A stretch of 6,827 bases of DNA from an uncultured Clostridium sp. (GCA_900557475.1 USTA01000044.1:1-6827), one strand, 5' to 3'; shown: positions 1 through 6,594, numbered from the stretch's first letter. Program-made: numbers and translations. The notes: a model not told the origin generated them from the sequence alone.

Positions 1-73
1 TAAATAAAAGAAGAGTATTATCACTGGGATGAGGTTTTTTTAAACATAAATATTTATCATATAATTTACTCAT
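1..73 (-). CDS. N-terminal fragment of an unidentified protein (runs off the left edge)
   Basis: An ATG on the minus strand at 73-71 is preceded by a full AAGGAGGA Shine-Dalgarno (88-81) with a 7 nt spacer. An open frame of 24 codons then continues past the window edge without a stop. The protein begins MSKLYDKYLCLKK and goes on with a short hydrophilic stretch and a Leu-rich segment; there is no signal peptide. The start is well supported by the ribosome binding site and by a plausible minus-strand promoter at 104-133. The gene is divergent from the FIST gene. The function cannot be told from 24 residues. From memory, the opening (MSKLY-x-KYL-x-LKK) resembles small Clostridia proteins annotated as carrying a MutS N-terminal-like domain, but this is only an impression and should not be transferred as a name. 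Confidence 0.72.
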   Translation of the reverse strand, partial: MSKLYDKYLCLKKPHPSDNTLLLF

Positions 74-103
74 ATGAATTTCCTCCTTGGTAAAATTTTC
101 TTA

Positions 104-133
104 ATTATATAGTATGGAAAAGAAAAAAGTTAA
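104..133 (-). promoter_or_regulatory. Candidate sigma-A-type promoter for the leftward partial gene
   Basis: Read on the minus strand, a perfect TATAAT lies at 109-104. It is preceded, with an 18 bp spacer, by TTAACT (133-128), which matches 4 of 6 bases of the TTGACA consensus. Transcription would begin near base 97, leaving a leader of about 24 nt that contains the AAGGAGGA site. The -35 is weak and the region is very AT-rich, so the -10 carries most of the evidence. Confidence 0.5.
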
Positions 134-202
134 CGCTTTTTAGAAAATATTTTAATAAAACCGAAACTATAAATTTGTAATATAAACTTAATATTAAAAC
201 TG

Positions 203-231
203 TTGAAAAAAGTTTTTAGGTAAAATATAAT
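203..231 (+). promoter_or_regulatory. Strong sigma-A-type promoter of the FIST-aldehyde dehydrogenase unit
   Basis: TTGAAA (203-208) and a perfect TATAAT (226-231) are separated by exactly 17 bp, a near-consensus vegetative promoter. The sequence just upstream is rich in A and T tracts and could act as an UP element. It includes the perfect palindrome TTAATATTAA at 188-197, which might be an operator or simply chance in AT-rich DNA. The predicted start is near 238, giving a leader of about 26 nt before the ATG at 264, with no room for a riboswitch or attenuator. Strong constitutive or repressor-controlled expression would fit; no recognisable operator is seen. Confidence 0.8.
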
Positions 232-263
232 GAGAATATATGAGTAGCAAAGGAGGAAAAAAT

Positions 264-1430
264 ATGTTAAAATCAAATGTCGCATGGAGCACAGAAAAGG
301 ACAGTTATAATGCAGGAAAGAATACTGCAAAAGAAGCTGTAAAAGATCTTATGCAAACTAAAGTTGCATTTCTATATACATCAGCAGATAATAATGTAGA
401 AGAGGTATTAAAAGGAGCAAAAGAAGAATTAGGAACAGCACCAATTATAGGTTGTACATCAAGTTCAGGAATAATAGTTCCAGATGGGTTCATTTCTTCA
501 GAAAATGGATTTGTAGGAATTTTATCAATAGGTGACCCAGATACTGTTGTTGGAGTAGCGGGTTCTAAAAAAGAAAAGACAGCAAGAGAAACAGGAAGAA
601 ATGTGGCAAAAGAAGCAATGCAAAAGGCAGGCTTAGATTTCGCACCAGAGTATTTTTATATGGTAGCATCACCAGGAGAAGAAGAAGAATATTTAAAAGG
701 AATAGAAGATGTTATAGGTAGAGTTCCATTTTTCGGAGGAAGTGCAGCAGATAATACAGTAGAAGGAAAATGGAGCATATATACAAGCGAAAAAATATTT
801 TCAGAAGGTGTAGCAGTTGCATTTTTCTATACTAATAAGAAAATGGCAAATGTATACACAGGAGCATACCATGAGACAACAAATGTCGGAGTAATAACAA
901 AATTAAATGGAAAAAGAAATCTAGTAGAAATAGACGGAGTACCAGCACTTAAAAAATATGCTACTTGGACAGGAAAAAGATTAAAGGATATAGAAGGTGG
1001 AAATCTTTTATTGGCAACAGTTACCAAACCGTTAGGAGTAAAAGATAGACTAGGAGATTTAGTGGCAATACGTCATCCAATGGCAGGAAATAGTGATTTG
1101 TCTATGAACATAGGAAATGACTTAGCAGAAAATACAGCAGTTATTCAAATGGAAGCAAGTGTTGATGAACTTATAAAATCTACAAGTGATACAATGAAAG
1201 AAATTAATAAAAAGCTAGAAGGAAATGTTGGAGCATATTTATTAGTACACTGTGGAGGAAGAAAGTTAGGAATCGGAGATAGAATTGATGAAGTAGCAAA
1301 AGCTTTAAAGAAAGAAGCAAAAGGAGTACCATTTATGACTATCTTTACATTTGGAGAATATGGCTCAGTAGACCATGGTGCAAACACTTGTGGAGGTTTA
1401 ATGCTATCTTTTACAGCCATTAGTAAATGA
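264..1430 (+). CDS. Stand-alone FIST domain protein (FIST_N plus FIST_C)
   Basis: This 388-residue cytosolic protein has no signal peptide or membrane segment. It shows the two-part FIST architecture: FIST_N at about residues 25-215 and FIST_C at about 220-375. Visible landmarks are the hydrophobic strand AFLYTS near 35, IIGCTSSSG around G63-C64, PFFGGSAADN around 158-164, SEGVAVAFF near 185, HCGGRK around C330-R333, FGEYG at 363-367, and NTCGG around N374-C376 leading into the closing strand LMLSF. FIST domains are described as sensory modules thought to bind small ligands such as amino acids, usually joined to signalling domains. Here nothing else is attached, so the protein can bind but has no visible output domain. 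I chose ATG 264 because AGGAGG (251-256) sits 7 nt before it. The in-frame ATG at 240 lies almost at the predicted transcription start and has no ribosome binding site. The gene is first in a likely operon with the aldehyde dehydrogenase 42 bp downstream. The family call is firm; ligand and role are unknown. Confidence 0.87.
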   Translation: MLKSNVAWSTEKDSYNAGKNTAKEAVKDLMQTKVAFLYTSADNNVEEVLKGAKEELGTAPIIGCTSSSGIIVPDGFISSENGFVGILSIGDPDTVVGVAGSKKEKTARETGRNVAKEAMQKAGLDFAPEYFYMVASPGEEEEYLKGIEDVIGRVPFFGGSAADNTVEGKWSIYTSEKIFSEGVAVAFFYTNKKMANVYTGAYHETTNVGVITKLNGKRNLVEIDGVPALKKYATWTGKRLKDIEGGNLLLATVTKPLGVKDRLGDLVAIRHPMAGNSDLSMNIGNDLAENTAVIQMEASVDELIKSTSDTMKEINKKLEGNVGAYLLVHCGGRKLGIGDRIDEVAKALKKEAKGVPFMTIFTFGEYGSVDHGANTCGGLMLSFTAISK

Positions 1431-1460
1431 AGAGATGGGGAAGACCCAAAAAGAATAGAA

Positions 1461-1472
1461 AGAGGAAAAGGT
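1461..1472 (+). promoter_or_regulatory. Ribosome binding site of the aldehyde dehydrogenase gene
   Basis: AGAGG (1461-1465) lies 7 nt before the ATG at 1473. It is a weaker Shine-Dalgarno than the AGGAGG of the FIST gene. The 42 bp gap between the two genes shows no terminator hairpin and no promoter, which supports co-transcription with the dehydrogenase translated less strongly per message. Confidence 0.6.
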
Positions 1473-2906
1473 ATGAAAAATTTAATCGGATATGAGTGGA
1501 AAGACTCATCAGATGGAAAAGTTATAGAAGTAACAAATCCAGCAAATAATAATTTAATAGATACAGTGCCAAATGTAACAGAAAAAGATGTGGATGAGGC
1601 TGTTAAAGTTGCCGAAATAGAACAAAAAAAATGGGCAGAAGTTCCACTTCATGAAAGAGCAGACAAAATATATAAATTTATTGATTTAGTAGAAATGAAT
1701 AAAGATAGATTAGCAGCTCTTTTATCAGCTGAAACAGGAAAACCAATAAAAGAAGCAATTGCAGAAATTGCCAATGTTAGAATTGGAGCAACAGCATTTG
1801 TAGAAAGAGCAAAACATTTATATAATGAATCAGTACCAGCAGGTCAAGAAGCAGGTCAAGAAAAAACAATGCAAATTGTTGTAAGACAACCTATTGGAGT
1901 AGTTGCAGCAATATTGCCATTTAATTTTCCAAGTGACTTATTTTGTCAAAAAGTACCACCAGCATTATTGATGGGAAATAGTATAATTGTAAAACCATCA
2001 AATTATAATCCATTAACTTTAACAGAATATGTTAAATTAATGATAGAAGCTGGAGTTCCAGCTGGAGTAATTCAAGTTCTAACAGGAGATGGACCAACAG
2101 TAGGACAAGCATTAGCAAGACATCCAGGAGTACATTTAGTATCATTAACAGGAAGTACTAAAGCAGGTATACAAACAATGGAAACAGCTGCTAAAAACTT
2201 AACACATGTAATGCTTGAACTTGGAGGAAATGATGCATTTATATTCCTAGAAGATGGAGATATGGATTTAGCTGTAAAAGAAACAATTTGGGGAAGATTA
2301 TATAATGGAGGACAAGTTTGTTGTGCTTCAAAAAGATTTTTAATTCATAACTCAAGAAAAGCTGAATTTATAGAAAGAATGAAAGAAGTAATAAGCAAAT
2401 TAAAAGTAGGAAATCCAGAGGATATGGATACAGATATGGGACCACTTATTAATGAAGAAGCTGCAATTAGAGTAGAAGAATATGTAAATAAAACAATTGC
2501 AGAAGGAGCAACACTAGTATGTGGTGGAAAAAGAGAAGGAGCATATTATTATCCAACAATACTAGACAATGTAACAAAGAATATGGAAATTGCAAAAGAC
2601 ATGGAAGTATTTGGACCAGTAATACCTGTAATAGGATTTGATACAGAAGAAGAAGCAATAGAGATTGCAAACAGTTCTTCATATGGACTATGCGGAAATG
2701 TTATAACAAAAGATTATTCAAAAGGAATAAAAATTGCAACAAAGCTTGAATGTGGAGGTGCAATAGTAAATGGAGCAAGTTTCTACCGCTCATTTGAAAT
2801 GCCTTTTGGTGGATGGAAACATAGTGGAATTGGAAACGAAGGTGTTATGACAACTTTACAAGAAATGAGCAGAATGAAAACAATTATATTAAAAAATATA
2901 TTATAG
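1473..2906 (+). CDS. NAD(P)-dependent aldehyde dehydrogenase (succinate-semialdehyde dehydrogenase-like)
   Basis: This is a full-length 477-residue member of the aldehyde dehydrogenase superfamily, which oxidises an aldehyde to a carboxylic acid using NAD+ or NADP+ in the cytosol. The active-site elements are all present: oxyanion-hole Asn151 in PFNFP, cofactor-contacting Lys174 in VKPS, the Rossmann loop GSTKAG (227-232), general base Glu249 in ELGGN, nucleophile Cys283 in GGQVCC, and Glu378/Phe380 in MEVFGPV. The C-terminal MPFGGWKHSG segment is also present. Glu249 to Cys283 is 34 residues, the spacing seen in classical ALDHs. A second Cys (284) follows the nucleophile. Asn177 occupies the place where strictly NAD-dependent enzymes usually carry a Glu, which would allow NADP+ use. 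Residues 123-130 are a perfect AGQE duplication. The sequence style resembles succinate-semialdehyde and lactaldehyde dehydrogenases, but the substrate cannot be assigned. Arg/Ser substrate-pocket residues would need a structural alignment. It is likely co-transcribed with the FIST gene. Confidence 0.92.
   Translation: MKNLIGYEWKDSSDGKVIEVTNPANNNLIDTVPNVTEKDVDEAVKVAEIEQKKWAEVPLHERADKIYKFIDLVEMNKDRLAALLSAETGKPIKEAIAEIANVRIGATAFVERAKHLYNESVPAGQEAGQEKTMQIVVRQPIGVVAAILPFNFPSDLFCQKVPPALLMGNSIIVKPSNYNPLTLTEYVKLMIEAGVPAGVIQVLTGDGPTVGQALARHPGVHLVSLTGSTKAGIQTMETAAKNLTHVMLELGGNDAFIFLEDGDMDLAVKETIWGRLYNGGQVCCASKRFLIHNSRKAEFIERMKEVISKLKVGNPEDMDTDMGPLINEEAAIRVEEYVNKTIAEGATLVCGGKREGAYYYPTILDNVTKNMEIAKDMEVFGPVIPVIGFDTEEEAIEIANSSSYGLCGNVITKDYSKGIKIATKLECGGAIVNGASFYRSFEMPFGGWKHSGIGNEGVMTTLQEMSRMKTIILKNIL
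1839..1862 (+). repeat. Perfect 12-bp tandem duplication inside the aldehyde dehydrogenase gene
   Basis: The unit GCAGGTCAAGAA occurs twice head to tail (1839-1850 and 1851-1862), in frame, encoding AGQE-AGQE at residues 123-130. It falls between the N-terminal helical part and the MQIVVRQPIG strand, a surface segment that varies in length in this family. Slippage or recent duplication is the simplest origin. Confidence 0.9.
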
Positions 2907-2931
2907 AAATATATAAAATATTATAATATAA

Positions 2932-2977
2932 AAAGAAGGTTAATTAGAAAAAACTATTAGCCTTCTTTGCTTTTCAT
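2932..2977 (+). terminator. Probable intrinsic terminator of the FIST-aldehyde dehydrogenase unit
   Basis: AAAGAAGGTTAAT (2932-2944) pairs with ATTAGCCTTCTTT (2956-2968), giving 13 base pairs with one G-U wobble around an A-rich loop. The stem begins 25 bp after the dehydrogenase stop codon. It is followed by an interrupted T-run (TTTGCTTTTC, ending near 2975). The long stem and its position support termination, although the T-tract is broken by GC and some readthrough into dnaE is possible. Confidence 0.65.
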
Positions 2978-2985
2978 AAATTACC

Positions 2986-3014
2986 TTGAAAAAGGAGGGA
3001 ATGTATGCTAGAAT
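2986..3014 (+). promoter_or_regulatory. Candidate extended -10 promoter for dnaE
   Basis: TTGAAA (2986-2991) is separated by 17 bp from TAGAAT (3009-3014), a 5-of-6 match to TATAAT. A TG dinucleotide at 3006-3007 is in the extended -10 position. Transcription would start near 3021, about 31 nt before the dnaE ATG, and the message would still contain the GGGAGG ribosome binding site. The element follows directly on the upstream terminator hairpin, as expected for a new transcription unit. An AGGAGGG motif inside the spacer complicates the reading. Confidence 0.6.
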
Positions 3015-3037
3015 TCTAAGTAAACAAAATAGTTTTT

Positions 3038-3051
3038 GGGAGGAAAACCAA
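3038..3051 (+). promoter_or_regulatory. Ribosome binding site that fixes the dnaE start
   Basis: GGGAGG (3038-3043) lies 8 nt before ATG 3052. The protein from that ATG opens with MESKFVHLHVHS, exactly where DnaE proteins begin. The frame is open further upstream to a TTG at 2986 and an ATG at 3001, but these would add residues unlike any DnaE N-terminus and would overlap the predicted promoter. Confidence 0.82.
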
Positions 3052-6000
3052 ATGGAAAGCAAATTTGTACATTTGCATGTGCATAGTGAATTTAGTTTAT
3101 TAGATGGTGCAAATAGAATAAAAGACTTACCTGTTAGAGCAAAAGAACTTGGAATGGAATCTATGGCGATTACTGACCATGGAGTTATGTTTGGAGTAAT
3201 AGACTTTTATAAAGCTTGCAAAGCAAATGATATAAAACCAATAATTGGATGCGAAGTATATGTAGCACCACGAAAAAGAACAGATAAAGATCCTAGTTTA
3301 GATGCAAAATATAATCACTTAATTTTGCTTGCAAAAAACAATGAAGGATATAAAAACTTAACCCAATTAGTGTCTCTAGGATTTACAGAAGGTTATTACT
3401 ATAAGCCACGTATAGATAAAGAAATTCTGGAAAAATATCATGAAGGATTAGTATGTTTAAGTGCATGTTTAGCTGGCGAAATACCATCAAAAATATATGC
3501 AGGAGATATTAATGGAGCAAAAGAATCAGCTTTGTGGTTTAAAAATCTTTTTGGAGATGATTATTATTTAGAAATCCAAAATAACGGAATTAAAGAGCAA
3601 ATTGCTGTAAATCAAAAGTTGGTAGAGATGTCACGAGAGCTAGATATACCGCTTGTGGCAACAAATGATTCACATTATTTAAGAAAAGAAGATGCATATA
3701 ATCATGAAGTTCTATTGTGTATTCAAACAGGAAAAAAGATGTCTGATGAAGACAGAATGAGGTTTGAAACAGATGAACTATACATAAAATCACAAGAAGA
3801 AATGATGGAATATTTTAAAAATGTACCAGAAGCGATAGAAAATACTATAAAGATAGCAGAGAAATGTAATGTGGAATTTGAATTTGGACATACAATTTTA
3901 CCTAATTATGAAGTACCAGCAGAATTTAAAACTCATTTTGAATATTTAAAAAAATTAACTGATGATGGAATAAGAAATAGGTATGGAGAAAATCCATCAG
4001 AAGAAATTATAGAAAGAGAAAATTACGAATTAGGCGTAATTGAAAAAATGGGATATACAGACTATTTCTTAATTGTGTGGGATTATGTACATTATGCTAA
4101 ATCACATGGTATACCAGTAGGACCAGGACGTGGTTCAGGAGCAGGGTCAATTGTAGCATATGCAATAGAAATTACAGATATAGACCCTATAAAATATGGA
4201 CTTATTTTTGAAAGGTTTTTGAATCCAGAAAGAATAAGCATGCCAGATTTTGATATAGATTTTGATTATGAAAAAAGACAGGAAGTAATAGACTATGTAT
4301 CAGAAAAATATGGACATGACCATGTAAGCCAGATTATAACTTTTGGAACAATGTCTGCAAGAATGGTTATTCGCGATGTTGCAAGAGTACTAGACCTTTC
4401 ATATGCAGAAGCGGATAAACTAGCAAAAATGATACCAAATGAACTTCATATAACAATTGCAAAGGCAATGGAACAAAATAAAGAGCTAAGAGATTTATAT
4501 GATGGAAATAACGAAATACATAATTTATTAGATATAGCAATGGCTCTCGAAGGACTTCCAAGACAGGCCTCAACGCATGCATGTGGTATAATAATTGCAC
4601 GTGAACCAGTTGTAAATTATGTTCCACTTTATGCAAGGGATGACATTATTTCTACACAATATATAATGACAACATTAGAAGAATTAGGACTTCTAAAAAT
4701 GGACTTTTTAGGACTTAGAACATTAACTGTAATAAGAGATGCGATAGATATTGTAAAACAAAATAGAGGAATTGATGTAGAATTTGACAAAGATATGAGT
4801 GATCCTAAAGTATATAAACTATGGCAAGATGGTGATTCAGTAGGAATATTCCAATTCGAATCACAGGGAATGACGAATTTCATGAAAGAATTAAAACCAG
4901 ACTCGCTAGAAGATATAATAGCAGGAGTATCTTTATATAGACCTGGACCAATGGATCAAATTCCTAGATATATAGCAAATAAAAAAGACCCAGACCATGC
5001 CGTTTATACACATCCTAGCTTAAAGCCTATTTTAAGAGTAACATATGGATGTATGGTCTATCAAGAACAAGTTATGCAAATTGTTAGAGACTTAGCAGGA
5101 TATTCATTAGGAAGAGCTGACTTAGTTAGACGTGCAATGGGTAAAAAGAAACTAGATGTAATGGCAAAAGAAAGAGAAAATTTTGTACATGGAAAATTAG
5201 ACGAAAATGGTAATATAGAAATTCCAGGATGTGTAAGAAATGGAATAGATGAAATTTCAGCGAATAAAATATTTGATGAGATGTCTGAATTTGCTAAATA
5301 TGCATTTAATAAATCCCATGCAGCTTGCTATGCAGTAGTAGCATATAGAACAGCTTATTTAAAAGCATATTATCCAGCAGAATTTATGGCAGCAATGCTA
5401 AATAGCTTTTTAGGAAACTTAGATAAAATACCAATCTATATAGATGAATGTAAAAAGAAAAATATAGAAATTTTAAAGCCAGACATCAATAAGAGTTTTA
5501 CCAAATTTACAGCAGCAGAAAATTCAATAAGATTTGGCTTAGGAAGTATAAAAAATGTAGGATTAGTAGCAGTTGATAATATTGTAAAAGAAAGAGCAGA
5601 AAATGGAGAGTATAAGGACTTTACAGACTTTTGCGAAAGAATTTATGGGGAATCAGTGAACAAAAAATGTATAGAAAGTTTAATAAAAGCAGGAGCATTT
5701 GACAATTTAGGAAAAACAAGAAGTACCCTAATTGCATCTTTTGAAAACATAATTGATATGGTAGCTAGTGCTAAAAATCAGGACTACTCTGGTCAAGTAA
5801 CTATGTTTGATATAGGAAATGAAAGTCAAGATATGCAAAAAATGAAATATACATTCAATGAAATGCAAGAGTATTCAGAAAAAGAAATGCTATCGATGGA
5901 AAAAGAAATGCTTGGAATATATATTTCAGGGCATCCACTTGAAAAATATCGAAAGCAGATAGAAGAAACTGCAACAATAAACATAATGGAACTAAAAGAA

Positions 6001-6519
6001 GCAAATGAAGCAATAGCAATGAATGAGGAAACTAATGTAAAAGACGGTCAAAGAGTAAAAATTGTTGCAATAATTACAAAAATAAAGAAAAAGTTTACAA
6101 AAACAAATAAAATAATGGCATTTGTAACAGTAGAAGATTTATATGGCTCATGTGAAGTAGTAGTATTTGAAAACTGTTATAATAATTGCATGAATCTTCT
6201 TTTTGAAGAGTCAATAGTAGTAATTGACGGAAGACTTAGTATGAAAGAGGATAGTGATATAAGTATAGTAGCAAATTCTATAACAGAGCTAAAAGCAAAC
6301 AAAAAGCATGAATTAATTTTAGATATTACAAATTTAGATGAAAGTAGAAAAGAAAAACTAAGAGGAGCTATAAAATTTTTTACAGGAGAAAAAAATAATT
6401 TGCCTGTATATGTAAAACAAGGAGAGAAAATAAGCAGTTGCAAAGCTATATTCGCAACAGATGAAACTTTAGAAGAATTTAAAGAAATTGTAGGAATAGA
6501 AAACTTTAATTTGAAATAA
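3052..6519 (+). CDS. dnaE: DNA polymerase III alpha subunit, DnaE type
   Basis: This 1155-residue C-family DNA polymerase is close to the E. coli alpha subunit in length (1160) and makes DNA at the replication fork. In Firmicutes that also have PolC, DnaE typically extends primers. The PHP domain (about 4-270) begins HLHVHSEFSLLDG and contains ITDHG (D42-H43), CEVYV (E68), LSACLAGE (C139) and NDSH (D206, H208). The polymerase core shows GPGRGSGAGS from 357, the catalytic pair D401 and D403 in PDFDIDF, and the third aspartate D551 in KMDFLGL. Further conserved blocks are SLYRPGPM near 630, VYQEQVM near 670 and FNKSHAACY near 756. A helix-hairpin-helix region covers about 824-910, followed by an internal clamp-binding motif QVTMF (915-919), equivalent to QADMF in E. 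coli. An OB fold spans about 1000-1075, then a short C-terminal segment. No PolC-type exonuclease domain is inserted. The gene appears monocistronic, with its own promoter and a terminator after the stop. Other copies or a PolC gene would lie outside this window. Confidence 0.98.
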   Translation: MESKFVHLHVHSEFSLLDGANRIKDLPVRAKELGMESMAITDHGVMFGVIDFYKACKANDIKPIIGCEVYVAPRKRTDKDPSLDAKYNHLILLAKNNEGYKNLTQLVSLGFTEGYYYKPRIDKEILEKYHEGLVCLSACLAGEIPSKIYAGDINGAKESALWFKNLFGDDYYLEIQNNGIKEQIAVNQKLVEMSRELDIPLVATNDSHYLRKEDAYNHEVLLCIQTGKKMSDEDRMRFETDELYIKSQEEMMEYFKNVPEAIENTIKIAEKCNVEFEFGHTILPNYEVPAEFKTHFEYLKKLTDDGIRNRYGENPSEEIIERENYELGVIEKMGYTDYFLIVWDYVHYAKSHGIPVGPGRGSGAGSIVAYAIEITDIDPIKYGLIFERFLNPERISMPDFDIDFDYEKRQEVIDYVSEKYGHDHVSQIITFGTMSARMVIRDVARVLDLSYAEADKLAKMIPNELHITIAKAMEQNKELRDLYDGNNEIHNLLDIAMALEGLPRQASTHACGIIIAREPVVNYVPLYARDDIISTQYIMTTLEELGLLKMDFLGLRTLTVIRDAIDIVKQNRGIDVEFDKDMSDPKVYKLWQDGDSVGIFQFESQGMTNFMKELKPDSLEDIIAGVSLYRPGPMDQIPRYIANKKDPDHAVYTHPSLKPILRVTYGCMVYQEQVMQIVRDLAGYSLGRADLVRRAMGKKKLDVMAKERENFVHGKLDENGNIEIPGCVRNGIDEISANKIFDEMSEFAKYAFNKSHAACYAVVAYRTAYLKAYYPAEFMAAMLNSFLGNLDKIPIYIDECKKKNIEILKPDINKSFTKFTAAENSIRFGLGSIKNVGLVAVDNIVKERAENGEYKDFTDFCERIYGESVNKKCIESLIKAGAFDNLGKTRSTLIASFENIIDMVASAKNQDYSGQVTMFDIGNESQDMQKMKYTFNEMQEYSEKEMLSMEKEMLGIYISGHPLEKYRKQIEETATINIMELKEANEAIAMNEETNVKDGQRVKIVAIITKIKKKFTKTNKIMAFVTVEDLYGSCEVVVFENCYNNCMNLLFEESIVVIDGRLSMKEDSDISIVANSITELKANKKHELILDITNLDESRKEKLRGAIKFFTGEKNNLPVYVKQGEKISSCKAIFATDETLEEFKEIVGIENFNLK

Positions 6520-6534
6520 TTTTTTATAAAGAAT

Positions 6535-6586
6535 AAAAAAAGACATCCAGCAAACAAACAAGAGAATGTTTACTGGATGTTCTTTT
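6535..6586. terminator. Bidirectional intrinsic terminator between dnaE and the HTH gene
   Basis: CATCCAG (6544-6550) pairs with CTGGATG (6573-6579). After one C-A mismatch the stem continues with AAACA (6552-6556) pairing with TGTTT (6567-6571). The loop is about 10 nt. An A-run precedes the stem (6535-6541) and a T-rich run follows it (6580-6586), so the hairpin can end transcripts from both directions. It sits 15 bp after the dnaE stop and 8 bp from the stop of the convergent gene, the expected position for a shared terminator. Confidence 0.82.
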
Positions 6587-6594
6587 ACCTAAGG

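Noticed and set aside
240..263. Upstream in-frame ATG at 240 as the start of the FIST protein
   Set aside because: It lies about 9 bases after the -10 element, almost at the predicted transcription start. It has no ribosome binding site, and its codons would run through the AGGAGG that serves ATG 264.
74..263. Riboswitch or structured leader before the FIST gene
   Set aside because: The predicted transcription start leaves only about 26 nt of leader, and no extended pairing or known riboswitch motif is visible.
130..330. 66-codon minus-strand frame across the divergent promoter region
   Set aside because: It overlaps both promoters and the FIST start, has no ribosome binding site, and encodes a Phe/Ile/Tyr-rich string typical of antisense AT-rich DNA.
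2467..2682. Leu-rich minus-strand frame inside the dehydrogenase gene that looks like a membrane protein
   Set aside because: The Leu runs come from the complement of repeated GAA/GCA/ACA-type codons in the real gene; there is no ribosome binding site.
2899..2927. TATAAT at 2922-2927 as a dnaE promoter
   Set aside because: No acceptable -35 lies 16-18 bp upstream, and the terminator hairpin lies between this site and dnaE.
2986..3051. N-terminal extension of DnaE from TTG 2986 or ATG 3001
   Set aside because: DnaE proteins begin at the MESKFVHLHVHS position, ATG 3052 has its own GGGAGG, and the extension overlaps the promoter. AGGAGG is only 2 nt from ATG 3001, too close for initiation.
6177..6557. 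126-codon minus-strand frame antisense to the end of dnaE
   Set aside because: It is the shadow of a real gene on the other strand, rich in Ser, Phe and Leu. It crosses the terminator hairpin and shows no recognisable family.
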